Below, one piece after another: positions 10,149-19,224 of a stretch of DNA of 64,000 nt (the first letter of the stretch is position 1; every line of letters begins with the position of its first letter). The stretch is from CADEFX01 sp050260355. Lineage in GTDB: Bacteria > Pseudomonadota > Alphaproteobacteria > Rhizobiales > Hyphomicrobiaceae. Both the position numbers and the translations under genes were made by a program. Below the pieces are notes generated by a model that saw only the letters and a list, made by a program, of their open reading frames with translations, ran no database searches and was not told the DNA's origin. Where the stretch lies: the NCBI GenBank assembly GCA_050260355.1, contig JBLNBZ010000054.1, forward strand, positions 29,497-93,496, in the 5' to 3' direction.

Positions 10149-10940
10149 CTATTTGCGTTTCATCTCTGCGAGCAGCAGTCGTGCGCCGCGCTTGTCGACC
10201 AGCCGCTCGAGCGCTTGGCGCCCGCCGGCAGCATAGACGGCGACTGCAGAGAGCAGCTCGCGCAACTGGTCTGCGGAGCCGGCATCGAACCGGCACCAGG
10301 CTCCCTTCGTGAGACGCGCAATCTCGCGGAACGTGCGCTCGGCACGCGCATCATGACCCTCCTGAAACATGAAGACGGGGACCCCGTGCAGCGCGAGCTC
10401 GCCGGCGCGCCCGCACAGGTCGTCGGCATCCTCCTCCATGCAGTCGCCGACGTAGACGAGCGCATTGACCCGTTTCTTCTCGGCCTCGCGGCGCGCGTGC
10501 GAGAGAACCTTGCGGATCTGCGTGTAGCCGCCGTGGCACTCGACGGTTGTCATCAGGCGCGCGAGCGCGTCCGGATCGCCGACCCACTTGGAGGCGCGAC
10601 ATTCGCCTGCTCCGCGGAAGTAGACGAGCTGCACGTCGAGGCCACCGACCTCCTTGACGGACTGGAACATGTCCGCCTGCAGCGCCAGGGCCAGGTCCCA
10701 CGTCGGTTGCCGGCTCATGGTCGCGTCCATGGCGAAGATCAGCCGGCCGGATCCAACGTTTGTCTGCGGCGCAAGCGTTTTCACCCGCCGCACGAACTCG
10801 GCCACCTCCGCCGACGAGGAAGGCTTCGTCGACGCCGGCGTGTCCTGCTCGCGTCGTGCCGCGGGCGGACGAGAATCGCTCTGCGGCTGCGCCGGCGTTC
10901 CTCGGGCCTCGCCTGTATTGGTCTTCTTGTCGGTGCCCAT
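10149..10940 (-). CDS. VWA-domain protein of unknown function
   Basis: 263 residues. The first 45 residues are low-complexity. A von Willebrand A fold follows, with MIDAS motif FAMDATMS (about residues 69-76) and a later GDCMEEDADDL acidic loop. No signal peptide or membrane segment is visible, so it is probably cytoplasmic. The first gene of a two-gene unit with the J-domain protein. A metal-dependent protein-binding or chaperone-adaptor role is inference from that pairing. The family recurs next to J-domain genes in related bacteria in my recollection, but this needs a genome-neighbourhood search. Confidence 0.8.
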   Translation of the reverse strand: MGTDKKTNTGEARGTPAQPQSDSRPPAARREQDTPASTKPSSSAEVAEFVRRVKTLAPQTNVGSGRLIFAMDATMSRQPTWDLALALQADMFQSVKEVGGLDVQLVYFRGAGECRASKWVGDPDALARLMTTVECHGGYTQIRKVLSHARREAEKKRVNALVYVGDCMEEDADDLCGRAGELALHGVPVFMFQEGHDARAERTFREIARLTKGAWCRFDAGSADQLRELLSAVAVYAAGGRQALERLVDKRGARLLLAEMKRK

Positions 10941-11034
10941 CGGGCTCGTTCCTTACGGCCAACAGGGCAGTGCCACCCGCCACCGAGCATGGAGCAGCGC
11001 CGAGGGCACGGCAACTCCGGGTCCACCCGCAGGC

Positions 11035-14000
11035 TCAGTCCCCGGCTGGCATGAGCCCCAGAAGCTGAACGTTGCCGCCCGTCGCCGTCGTGTCGGTCGA
11101 GCGCACCCTCTCGGTCGCGAACCGGGCCAGGTAGTTGGGCCCGCCCGCCTTCGGCCCGGTGCCTGACAGCCCTTCGCCGCCGAACGGCTGCACGCCGACG
11201 ACGGCTCCGATCTGATTGCGGTTGACATAGAGATTGCCGACGCGTGCGTGCTCGGCGACGAAGTCGGCGACTGCGCCGATGCGGCTGTGCAGCCCGAGCG
11301 TCAGACCAAATCCGGTGGCGTTGATCTGCGCGATTACCTTGCCGAGATGGCCGCGGCCGAAGCGCAGCACGTGGAGAATGGGTCCGAACACCTCGCGATC
11401 GAGCAATCCCAACGATGGCAACTCGTACGCCGCCGGCGTCACATAGGTGCCGACGTGGCAGTCGGGCGGCAGTGGCAGGTCGATCAGCTCCACGGTCTGG
11501 CGCTGCATGCGAATCTTGTGCGCCTCGAGCGCATCTTGCGCCGCCTGGTCGATCACGGGGCCGATGTCGGTCGCGTAGTCGAGGGGATCGCCGATGTCGA
11601 GTGCGGCAATCGCGCCGGTCAGCATCTCGATCACGCGCGGGGCGATGTCCTCCTGCAGGAACAGCACCCGCGCCGCCGAGCAACGCTGGCCGGCCGAATC
11701 GAACGCCGAGCGTACGGCGTCACGCACGACCTGCTCGGGTAGCGCACTGGAATCCGCGATCATCGCATTGATGCCGCCGGTCTCGGCAATGAACGGCACG
11801 ATCTCGCCGCGCCGGCCGGCAAGCGCCTGCTGGATGGCCCAGGCAGTTTCGTTGGAGCCGGTGAAGGCAATACCCCGAACCCGCGGATCGCCGACCAGCG
11901 CGGCGCCGACCTTGCCGTCGCCCGTCAGCAGATGCAGCACCTCTTTCGGCACGCCCGCCGCGTGCAGGATCTCGACCGCCAGGAACGCGGTCACCGGCGT
12001 CTGCTCGGCGGGCTTGGCCAGCACGGGATTTCCCGCGGCAAGCGCCGCAGCCACTTGCCCTGTGAAAATGGCAAGCGGGAAGTTCCAGGGGCTGATGCAG
12101 GCGAATGGCCCCCGTCCGCGCAGCTCCAGCGTGTTGCGCTCTCCCGTGGGGCCCGGCAGCTTCACGGGGCCCGAGAAAAGTCGGCGTGCCTCGGTTGCGT
12201 AATAGCGCAGGAAGTCGACGGCCTCGCGCACGTCCCCTTGAGCGTTCTCGAGCGTCTTGCCGGCCTCGCGCACCAGCACCGCCATCAGGCGTGCACGGCT
12301 TCTCTCCATGAGGTCGGCGGCCTTCTCGAGGATGTCGGCCCGCGCCGGACCGCCGAGGCTATCCCATGCGTGCGCTGCTGCGGTCGCGCTCAGCAATGCA
12401 TCGTGGATTTGCTCCCGCGTCGCCTGCCGCACCGTCCCGATGCGCTCGCGCCGGTCGTGCGGGCACAGCACGAGCTCAGCCTGCTCGCCGCCGGTCACAG
12501 CACGTCCATTGATGATGGGGCCGGCGGCGAACTGGGACGCAAGCTCCTTCGCCATCTCGGCTTCGAGGGGGCCTCGAATCGACTGCTCGCTGAGCGCCAG
12601 TCCGAGGCTGTTGCGCCGCGTCTGGCCAAAGAGATCCGGCGGGCGCGGTAGCGTGAGCTGGCCCGCCAGCTTGCCCTCCTGCCATTCGCGCTCGGCAGTC
12701 TCCACGGGATCGCGCACGATGTCGGCGATCGGCGCTTCCTCGTCCGCCAGGCGATTGACGAACGATGTGTTGGCGCCGTTCTCGAGCAAGCGGCGGACGA
12801 GATACGCGAGCAGGTCCTCGTGTCCGCCTACGGGCGCATAGATGCGGCACGGCCGTCCCAAGCCGCCCTCGCCCGACACCGCCTCGTAGAGCGCCTCACC
12901 CATGCCGTGCAGGCGCTGGAACTCGAAGCTCGCGGCCGCGGCGGCAACGTGCGCCGAGGCGACCGTGTGCGCGTTGTGGGTTGCAAACTGCGGGAAGAAC
13001 GTCTGTGGCTCCGACAGCAGGAAGCGCATTGCGGCAAGGTAGGACACGTCCGTGTGCAGCTTGCGCGTGAAGACCGGGTAATTGGCCCAGCCCCGCTCCT
13101 GCGCCCACTTGATCTCGCTGTCCCAATAGGCGCCTTTCACGAGCCGCAGCGGGATGCGCTTGCCGCCGCGCTCGCGGAGCCGCCGCAGCCAGCGCAGCAC
13201 CGGGATGGCGCGCTTGCCGTAGGCTTGGACAGCGAGCCCCAGCCCGGCCCAGCCGTCGAGGCTCGGGTGCAGGTAGGTGCGGGCAAACAGGGCGAGCGTC
13301 AGATCCAGGCGATCCTGCTCCTCTGCGTCGATCGTCAGCGTCAGGCCCCACTTGCGAGCGAGCTGCGCCAGCTCGATCAGGCGCGGCGCCAGCTCGCGCT
13401 CGAGCCTCGCCTCCTTGCCCGGCTCGAAGCGCGGGTGGATGGCGGAGAGTTTCACCGACACGCCGGGGCGTCGCATGATGTGGTCGGCGTGCGTTGAAGT
13501 GACGGGCCCTGCCGACTTGCCGATTTCCTCGATCGCGTCGACGTAGCGGCCGAAATATCGATCCGCGTCGTCCGCCGTCTTGGCGGCTTCGCCGAGCATG
13601 TCATAGGAGAATTGGAAGCCGCGCTTCTCCAGCGGCTTGGCGCGATCGAGCGCTTCCGCGATTGTGCGGCCGAGCACGAACTGATCTCCCATGATGCGCA
13701 TGGCTTGCCGCAGCGCCTGCCTGATCATGGGCTCGCCCGAGCGTGCGACCAGCCGTTTGACGACGCTGACCGGGCTCGAGCCCTTGGCATCCTTCAACCT
13801 GACGATGCGCCCCGTCAGCATCAGGCCCCAGGTCGAGGCGTTGACGAACAGGCTGTCGGAGTGCCCGACGTGCGTCTCCCAGCGACCGCCGCCGATCTTC
13901 TCTGCAATCAAGGCGTCGGCGGTGTCGGCATCCGGAATGCGCAACAGAGCCTCGGCAAGGCACATCAGAATGACGCCCTCCTCCGAGGTCAGGCCGTACT

Positions 14001-14244
14001 CGTGCATGAAGGCGTCGATGCCGCCGTGATGCACCTTGCCGGCCCGCGTGGCATGCACCAGGCGGCGCGCCGTTTCAGCGATGCGGCGGCGCTCGTCGGC
14101 CGTATAGACGGCGCGCTCGATGAGGGCGCCGACGAGGCGAACCTCGTCCATGAGGTGGTAGGAGGCCAACTCGTCGCGCGGCGGCAGGTCCACGGAAGCG
14201 GCGGCTTCGAGCAGAGGGTTGCGTGCTTGGCTCAGATGGGCCAT
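11035..14244 (-). CDS. putA: PutA, proline dehydrogenase / glutamate semialdehyde dehydrogenase
   Basis: 1069 residues from the ATG at 14244, which has GGAG six bases upstream. It oxidises proline to glutamate in two steps. The N-terminal half is the FAD-dependent PRODH barrel (for example RLVKGAYWDSEIKWAQ and ATHNAHTVA). The C-terminal half is the NAD-dependent aldehyde dehydrogenase, with its general base in FIAETGG (about residue 820) and catalytic cysteine in AGQRCSAAR (about 855). The length and the absence of a ribbon-helix-helix domain place it with the shorter, non-DNA-binding PutAs, so it cannot autoregulate as the enteric form does. It stands alone on its strand. Confidence 0.95.
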   Translation of the reverse strand: MAHLSQARNPLLEAAASVDLPPRDELASYHLMDEVRLVGALIERAVYTADERRRIAETARRLVHATRAGKVHHGGIDAFMHEYGLTSEEGVILMCLAEALLRIPDADTADALIAEKIGGGRWETHVGHSDSLFVNASTWGLMLTGRIVRLKDAKGSSPVSVVKRLVARSGEPMIRQALRQAMRIMGDQFVLGRTIAEALDRAKPLEKRGFQFSYDMLGEAAKTADDADRYFGRYVDAIEEIGKSAGPVTSTHADHIMRRPGVSVKLSAIHPRFEPGKEARLERELAPRLIELAQLARKWGLTLTIDAEEQDRLDLTLALFARTYLHPSLDGWAGLGLAVQAYGKRAIPVLRWLRRLRERGGKRIPLRLVKGAYWDSEIKWAQERGWANYPVFTRKLHTDVSYLAAMRFLLSEPQTFFPQFATHNAHTVASAHVAAAAASFEFQRLHGMGEALYEAVSGEGGLGRPCRIYAPVGGHEDLLAYLVRRLLENGANTSFVNRLADEEAPIADIVRDPVETAEREWQEGKLAGQLTLPRPPDLFGQTRRNSLGLALSEQSIRGPLEAEMAKELASQFAAGPIINGRAVTGGEQAELVLCPHDRRERIGTVRQATREQIHDALLSATAAAHAWDSLGGPARADILEKAADLMERSRARLMAVLVREAGKTLENAQGDVREAVDFLRYYATEARRLFSGPVKLPGPTGERNTLELRGRGPFACISPWNFPLAIFTGQVAAALAAGNPVLAKPAEQTPVTAFLAVEILHAAGVPKEVLHLLTGDGKVGAALVGDPRVRGIAFTGSNETAWAIQQALAGRRGEIVPFIAETGGINAMIADSSALPEQVVRDAVRSAFDSAGQRCSAARVLFLQEDIAPRVIEMLTGAIAALDIGDPLDYATDIGPVIDQAAQDALEAHKIRMQRQTVELIDLPLPPDCHVGTYVTPAAYELPSLGLLDREVFGPILHVLRFGRGHLGKVIAQINATGFGLTLGLHSRIGAVADFVAEHARVGNLYVNRNQIGAVVGVQPFGGEGLSGTGPKAGGPNYLARFATERVRSTDTTATGGNVQLLGLMPAGD

Positions 14245-14373
14245 TTCCGTCTCCGGCGCGCCTGCACAGGTCACGACTCAAAGTGCTGATCGCGCAGTAT
14301 CTTAGCAGAGACCAGCCGGGTAGGAGCCATCCGGCAGCGGCGGTCAGGCAGAATGAAGGCGAGGTAAGGAGAG

Positions 14374-15225
14374 ATGGCGAGCGTACCCGTGGCGCGAGCA
14401 CTGCCCGATTTGAGAAGCAGAGTCGCCGCTTGGCGCAAGGCCGGCGAGACGGTCGCGCTGGTCCCCACCATGGGGGCGCTGCACGAGGGCCACTTGCAGC
14501 TCGTCAAGCTCGCGCGCCAGCGGGCAACCCGTTGCGTCGTCTCGATCTTCGTCAATCCGACGCAGTTTGCGCCGCACGAGGACTTCACCCGCTATCCCCG
14601 CGACGAGGCGGCCGACCTTGCCAAGCTGGCGCTCGTCAATTGCGACCTGGTCTGGGCTCCGGACGTGGGCGAGATGTACGGCCCGGGCTTTGCCACCCGC
14701 GTCGTTCCGGGCGGCGCCGCCGAGGGGCTGGAGACCGACTTCCGCCCGCACTTCTTCGCCGGCGTCGCCACCGTCTGCTGCAAGCTCTTCACGCAGGTCG
14801 CGCCCGATGTCGCCATTTTCGGGGAGAAGGACTATCAGCAACTGTGCGTGGTGCGGCAGATGGTCCGCGATCTCAATCTGCCGCTCGAGATCGTGGCTGG
14901 AGCGACCGTGCGGGAGCCTGATGGCCTCGCCATGTCGAGCCGCAACCGGTACCTGACGCCGCAGGAGCGGGCGTCGGCGCCGGCCTTGCACCGCGCCATT
15001 CTCGGCATCGCCGGCGCGAAGGCCGAGGAGCGGCCGGCTGCCATCGCGGAGGCCAGGCGCACACTCGACGCCGCCGGCTTCAGAGTGGATTATCTGGAGG
15101 TGCGAGACGCCGAGACGCTTGCGCCCTGCGAGCCGTCGTCTGGCCGCGCCCTGCGCGTCCTCGGTGCGGCATGGCTCGGCAGCACGCGACTGATCGACAA
15201 TGTGGCGGTTGTGTCCCAACCCTGA
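14374..15225 (+). CDS. panC: Pantothenate synthetase (pantoate-beta-alanine ligase)
   Basis: 283 residues, normal size. It joins pantoate and beta-alanine with ATP for coenzyme A synthesis. The nucleotidyl-transferase HxGH-type motif is in PTMGALHEGH (residues 31-40), followed by VSIFVNPTQF and, further on, IFGEKDYQQL and the SSRNRYL signature. It is transcribed divergently from putA with about 130 nt between the starts. No panB is seen nearby. Secure assignment. Confidence 0.96.
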   Translation: MASVPVARALPDLRSRVAAWRKAGETVALVPTMGALHEGHLQLVKLARQRATRCVVSIFVNPTQFAPHEDFTRYPRDEAADLAKLALVNCDLVWAPDVGEMYGPGFATRVVPGGAAEGLETDFRPHFFAGVATVCCKLFTQVAPDVAIFGEKDYQQLCVVRQMVRDLNLPLEIVAGATVREPDGLAMSSRNRYLTPQERASAPALHRAILGIAGAKAEERPAAIAEARRTLDAAGFRVDYLEVRDAETLAPCEPSSGRALRVLGAAWLGSTRLIDNVAVVSQP

Positions 15226-15374
15226 CCTCGCATCGTTGCGCCGCCTTGAAAATCCGTCGTGCTCATGCGACTTGAGGCCCACGCCGCCCGGCCGGATTCG
15301 AATTCGGCCGGTGCCCCAATGTCCCGCGTGTCGAGACGTCCCAACTGTCCTCTTGAGCAAGTGGTCAGACCACG

Positions 15375-17387
15375 ATGGCATCCTCACGCGACCTGTTCGC
15401 CAAGCTCGAGGCTGAATTGAGCGAGAAGCCTTTTCGCGGGCGTAAGTCCGCCGACGCATCCGACAGCTACACGGCCGCCGACATCGAGGTCCTCGAGGGC
15501 CTTGAGCCGGTTCGGCGCCGGCCAGGCATGTACGTCGGCGGCACCGACGAGAAGGCCATGCATCACCTCTTCGCCGAGGTCATCGACAACTCCATGGACG
15601 AGGCGGTGTCAGGCCACGCCACCTGGATCGAGGTGCGCCTGGACGCCGATGGCTTCTGCTCGGTCACCGACAACGGCCGCGGCATCCCCGTCGATCCCCA
15701 CCCCAAGTTCAAGAACAAGTCGGCCCTCGAAGTGATCATGACGATGCTGCACTCGGGCGGCAAGTTCGACAGCAAGGCCTACAACACGAGCGGCGGCCTG
15801 CACGGCGTCGGTGTGTCGGTCGTCAACGCGCTGTCGGAGTCGCTCGAGGTCGAGGTGGCGCGCGGCCAGCAGCTCTATCGCATGGCGTTCTCGCGCGGTA
15901 AGCCCGAGAGCAAGCTCGAGAAGCTCGGGTCGATCATGAATCGGCGGGGCACGAAGGTGCGCTTCAAGCCCGACGAGCAGATCTTCGGCAAAGGCGCCGC
16001 TCTGAAGCCGGCGCGCGTGCTGAAGATGGCGCGGTCGAAGGCCTACCTGTTCGGCGGCGTCGAGATCCGCTGGTTCTGCGATCCGTCCCTGATCAAGGAC
16101 GACACCCCGGCCGAAGCCGTCTTTCATTTTCCCGGCGGCCTGAAAGACTATCTGCTCTCCACCATCGAGGGCCAGACGCTGCTGACCAAGGACGTGTTTG
16201 CCGGTCGCATCGACAAGCCCGGCGGCCATGGCTCGGTCGAATGGGCCATCGCCTGGGTCGCCGACGAGGATGGCTTTTCCAGCTCCTACTGCAACACCAT
16301 CCCGACGCCGGAGGGCGGCACGCACGAGGCCGGGTTGCGCCAGGCGCTCTACAAGGGCCTGCGCGCCTACGGAGAGCTTGTCGGCAACCGCCGCGCCGCT
16401 CAGATCACGTCGGAGGACGTGATGGGCACGGCTGCGTCCATGCTGTCGGTGTTCATCCGCGAGCCGGAGTTCCAGGGCCAGACCAAGGACAAGCTGGCGA
16501 CGCAGGAAGCGACGCGCATCGTCGAGGCGGCGGTGCGCGACGCCTTCGATCACTGGCTTGCGGATTCCCCGCAGCAGGCAGCTCGCCTTCTGGACTGGAC
16601 GGTCGAGCAGGCCGAGGAGCGGCTCAAGCGCAAGCGCGAGAAGGAGGTCGGACGCCAGAGCGCGACGCGCAAGCTGCGTCTGCCTGGAAAACTTGCCGAT
16701 TGCACCATCAGCTCCAACGTCGGCACGGAGATCTTCATCGTCGAGGGCGACAGCGCCGGCGGCTCAGCCAAACAGGCGCGCGACCGTGAGCGCCAGGCGG
16801 TCCTGCCGCTGCGCGGCAAGATCCTGAACGTTGCCAACGCATCCTCGCAGAAGCTGTCGCAGAACCAGTTGCTATCGGATCTCGTGCAGGCGCTGGGTGT
16901 CGGCACCGGCAGCAAGTATCGCGACGAGGATTTGCGCTATGAGCGTGTCATCGTCATGACCGATGCGGATGTGGACGGCGCCCACATCGCCTCGCTTCTG
17001 ATCACGTTCTTCTATCAGGAGATGCCGGACCTGATTGACAACGGTCATCTGTTTCTGGCCGTGCCGCCGCTCTACAAGCTCACGCACGGCGCCAAGTCGC
17101 TCTATGCGCGCGACGATCGCCACAAGGACGAGCTGCTGAAGAAGGAATTCCCCGCCAACGCCAAGGTCGAGATCTCACGCTTCAAGGGGTTGGGCGAGAT
17201 GAATGCCGCTCAGCTCAAGGAGACGACCATGGATGTCGCGAAGCGCACGCTGCTCAGAGTCGAGATCGCCGACAGCGACAAACCGGCGCTGTCCGACGCG
17301 GTCAACGCGCTGATGGGCTCCAAGCCCGAAGCCCGCTTCCGCTTCATCCAGGAGCGTGCAGCGTTCGCGACCGGCCTCGATATCTAA
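15375..17387 (+). CDS. parE: DNA topoisomerase IV subunit B
   Basis: 670 residues. ATPase subunit of topoisomerase IV, which decatenates daughter chromosomes. The GHKL ATP-binding half shows RPGMYVGGTD, DNGRGIPV and GGLHGVGVSVVNALS. The TOPRIM half shows VEGDSAGGSAKQARDR (about residue 457), LRGKILNV, and the metal site TDADVDGAHI (about 530). The length and the C-terminal block ending in FIQERAAFATGLDI are those of alphaproteobacterial ParE, not the longer GyrB. Its stop is only 3 nt from the stop of the convergent phyR. Confidence 0.95.
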   Translation: MASSRDLFAKLEAELSEKPFRGRKSADASDSYTAADIEVLEGLEPVRRRPGMYVGGTDEKAMHHLFAEVIDNSMDEAVSGHATWIEVRLDADGFCSVTDNGRGIPVDPHPKFKNKSALEVIMTMLHSGGKFDSKAYNTSGGLHGVGVSVVNALSESLEVEVARGQQLYRMAFSRGKPESKLEKLGSIMNRRGTKVRFKPDEQIFGKGAALKPARVLKMARSKAYLFGGVEIRWFCDPSLIKDDTPAEAVFHFPGGLKDYLLSTIEGQTLLTKDVFAGRIDKPGGHGSVEWAIAWVADEDGFSSSYCNTIPTPEGGTHEAGLRQALYKGLRAYGELVGNRRAAQITSEDVMGTAASMLSVFIREPEFQGQTKDKLATQEATRIVEAAVRDAFDHWLADSPQQAARLLDWTVEQAEERLKRKREKEVGRQSATRKLRLPGKLADCTISSNVGTEIFIVEGDSAGGSAKQARDRERQAVLPLRGKILNVANASSQKLSQNQLLSDLVQALGVGTGSKYRDEDLRYERVIVMTDADVDGAHIASLLITFFYQEMPDLIDNGHLFLAVPPLYKLTHGAKSLYARDDRHKDELLKKEFPANAKVEISRFKGLGEMNAAQLKETTMDVAKRTLLRVEIADSDKPALSDAVNALMGSKPEARFRFIQERAAFATGLDI

Positions 17388-17390
17388 AGC

Positions 17391-18209
17391 TTACGCCGAC
17401 CCGAAGCGGCCGCCCGAGGCGCGTGCCTTGGTGTCGAAGAACAGCACCTGACTGATGATGGCCTTCACCGCGTCGACCCTGAACGGCTTGGTGATCAGGA
17501 ACACGGGCTCTGGGCGCGCGCCGGTAAGCAGACGCTCGGGGAAGGCCGTGATGAAGATCACCGGCAGGTTCTTCGACTTGAGAATCTCGTTGACAGCCTG
17601 AAGGCCGGAGCTGCCGTCCGCAAGCTGAATATCGGCGAGCACCAATCCAGGGCGATGCTCCGCCACGGCCTTCACGGCTTCGGTGTGTGTACGCGCCATC
17701 GCAACCACACGATGGCCGAGGCTGGTGACGATGTCCTCGAGGTGCATCGCAACGAGCGGCTCATCCTCGATGATCACCACGTCCGTTGCCATCTGCTCGG
17801 CAATTTGCCGCGCCGCCTCATCGAGCAGCTCGACGGCTCCTCGCGCATCCGTGTCCAGGATGTAGGCCGCCTCGTCCGTGCTGAAGCCTTCGACCGCAGT
17901 CAGGAGAAAGATTTGCCGCGGCTTGGGTGAGATCGCCCCGAGCGTGCGCGATGCCGCGGCGGTCGAGCCCTCACCTTCGCTGCCGCGCGGGATCGCATCG
18001 AAGTCGAGCGAATTCCATGTCCTTAGAAATGCACGGTAGAGTGCAGCTCGCGGAGGATCCGATTGCGGAAACTGGGCCGGGTCCGAGAGGAGGTCTTCCA
18101 GCACACGGGCCACGCACTGGTCGCCCTGCTCCTGACTACCCGCCAGCGCGCGCGCAAAGCGGCGCAGTAACGCCAGATGAGGCGTAATCTTCTGGGACGT
18201 CGATGACAT
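17391..18209 (-). CDS. phyR: PhyR, general stress response anti-anti-sigma regulator
   Basis: 272 residues from the ATG at 18209. Residues 1-135 form a sigma-like (ECF) output domain. Residues about 143-265 form a receiver domain with the acidic pocket VIIEDEP, the phospho-acceptor aspartate in LVLADIQLADG (residue 193), and the conserved lysine in FLITKPFR. In the established mechanism, phosphorylation exposes the sigma-like domain, which titrates NepR from EcfG. It lies divergent to nepR-ecfG, and an EcfG-type promoter precedes it on the minus strand. No stress histidine kinase gene is adjacent, so the kinase must be encoded elsewhere. Confidence 0.95.
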   Translation of the reverse strand: MSSTSQKITPHLALLRRFARALAGSQEQGDQCVARVLEDLLSDPAQFPQSDPPRAALYRAFLRTWNSLDFDAIPRGSEGEGSTAAASRTLGAISPKPRQIFLLTAVEGFSTDEAAYILDTDARGAVELLDEAARQIAEQMATDVVIIEDEPLVAMHLEDIVTSLGHRVVAMARTHTEAVKAVAEHRPGLVLADIQLADGSSGLQAVNEILKSKNLPVIFITAFPERLLTGARPEPVFLITKPFRVDAVKAIISQVLFFDTKARASGGRFGSA

Positions 18210-18274
18210 TCGTGGTACCCGGAGATCAGGATGGCTGATTGCTGATGCAAGTATGTCTGGAGGCAACCAATATC

Positions 18275-18300
18275 AACGTCGCCGCTATGCAAAGGGTTCC
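18275..18300 (-). promoter_or_regulatory. EcfG-type promoter of phyR
   Basis: Read on the minus strand: GGAAC (18300-18296), a 17-nt spacer, then CGTT (18278-18275). This is an exact match to the alphaproteobacterial EcfG consensus. It lies about 66 nt upstream of the phyR start. Confidence 0.85.
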
Positions 18301-18308
18301 AATTTCGC

Positions 18309-18333
18309 GGAACTTTGTAGCGAGCGGCGCGTT
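18309..18333 (+). promoter_or_regulatory. EcfG-type promoter of nepR-ecfG
   Basis: GGAAC (18309-18313), 16-nt spacer, CGTT (18330-18333). Its -35 element is only 8 bp from the -35 element of the divergent phyR promoter. It predicts autoregulation of the anti-sigma/sigma pair, as known for this system. Confidence 0.87.
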
Positions 18334-18413
18334 TTATGGCTCGCGCCGGGAGTATTCATATTCGTTGAGCGTCCTGTTTCGAGCTGCGGGGTGGTTAAAG
18401 TAGGGATGGAGCC

Positions 18414-18623
18414 ATGGGGTCGCGCACGAAGGCGTTAGGAAAAGATGCGATGAACGACGAGGAAGGGGAGCCAGAAAGGCCAGGTGCCCGCGTGGATGCC
18501 AAAGTCAGGGCGCACCTCGGGCGAAAACTTAAGAGCGCCTATCAGGCCTTGGTCGAAGAGCCTGTTCCCGATCGGTTCGTGAAGCTTCTCGACGAATTGA
18601 GGCGCAAGGAGGGCAAGCGCTAA
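18414..18623 (+). CDS. nepR: NepR, anti-sigma factor of the general stress response
   Basis: 69 residues (57 if the ATG at 18450 is used). The core matches the NepR pattern: LGRKLKSAYQALVEEPVP followed by DRFVKLLDEL. NepR holds EcfG inactive until phosphorylated PhyR sequesters it. AGGGA lies about 7 nt before the first ATG and AGGA about 9 nt before the second, so either start is possible. The stop codon overlaps the ecfG start (TAATG), which implies translational coupling and matched synthesis of the two proteins. Confidence 0.93.
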   Translation: MGSRTKALGKDAMNDEEGEPERPGARVDAKVRAHLGRKLKSAYQALVEEPVPDRFVKLLDELRRKEGKR

Positions 18624-19189
18624 TGGGGAAGCCGGCACAATCCATGCGCGAGGATCTCGTAGCGGCCATCCCCAATCTCAGGGCGTTTGCGATCGCGCTC
18701 TGTCATGACCCGCACCAGGCCGACGATCTCGTGCAGGACACGCTCGTCAAGGCTTGGAACAGTCAGCATCTTTTCCAAGAGGGCACGAACCTCAAGGCGT
18801 GGCTGTTCACCATCCTTCGTAACACTTTCTTTTCCGAGCACCGGAAGATGCGCCACCAGGCCAACTACCGGGAGCAGATGGATACCTCCAGCCGTTGGCG
18901 GCCGCCCGAGCAGTTATCGCACATGGATCTCAAGGACTTTCTCGCGGCGTTGTCCCGGCTTCCGGCCGACCAGAGAGAGTCGTTAATCCTGATCGGCGCG
19001 GAGGGCTTCTCCTATGAGGAGGCGGCGGCGATCAGCGGCTGCGCGGTCGGTACCATCAAGAGCCGCGTCAATCGCGCGCGGCACCGGTTGTCGCAGCTGC
19101 TCGGAGTCGAGGCCGCCGGCGAGTTCGGTCCTGATCCCAAATTCGAATCGATCATCTCGCAGGCCGTCGGGGCCGCCCGACGGGCCTGA
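18623..19189 (+). CDS. ecfG: EcfG, general stress response ECF sigma factor
   Basis: 188 residues. Region 2 is seen in HDPHQADDLVQDTLVKAW and LKAWLFTILRN; region 4 in LPADQRESLILIGAEGFSY and the helix-turn-helix AVGTIKSRVNRAR. Its position as the second gene of a nepR-ecfG overlap, divergent from phyR, identifies it as the ECF15 (EcfG) sigma. The promoter upstream of nepR has the sigma factor's own consensus, so the operon should be autoregulated. Confidence 0.95.
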   Translation: MGKPAQSMREDLVAAIPNLRAFAIALCHDPHQADDLVQDTLVKAWNSQHLFQEGTNLKAWLFTILRNTFFSEHRKMRHQANYREQMDTSSRWRPPEQLSHMDLKDFLAALSRLPADQRESLILIGAEGFSYEEAAAISGCAVGTIKSRVNRARHRLSQLLGVEAAGEFGPDPKFESIISQAVGAARRA

Positions 19190-19224
19190 CGGGCCTTCCC
19201 CGTAAGCAGCAGAGTGCGCGACCG

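Noticed and set aside
14344..15459. 371-codon minus-strand open frame
   Set aside because: Antisense of panC, which has all its catalytic motifs.
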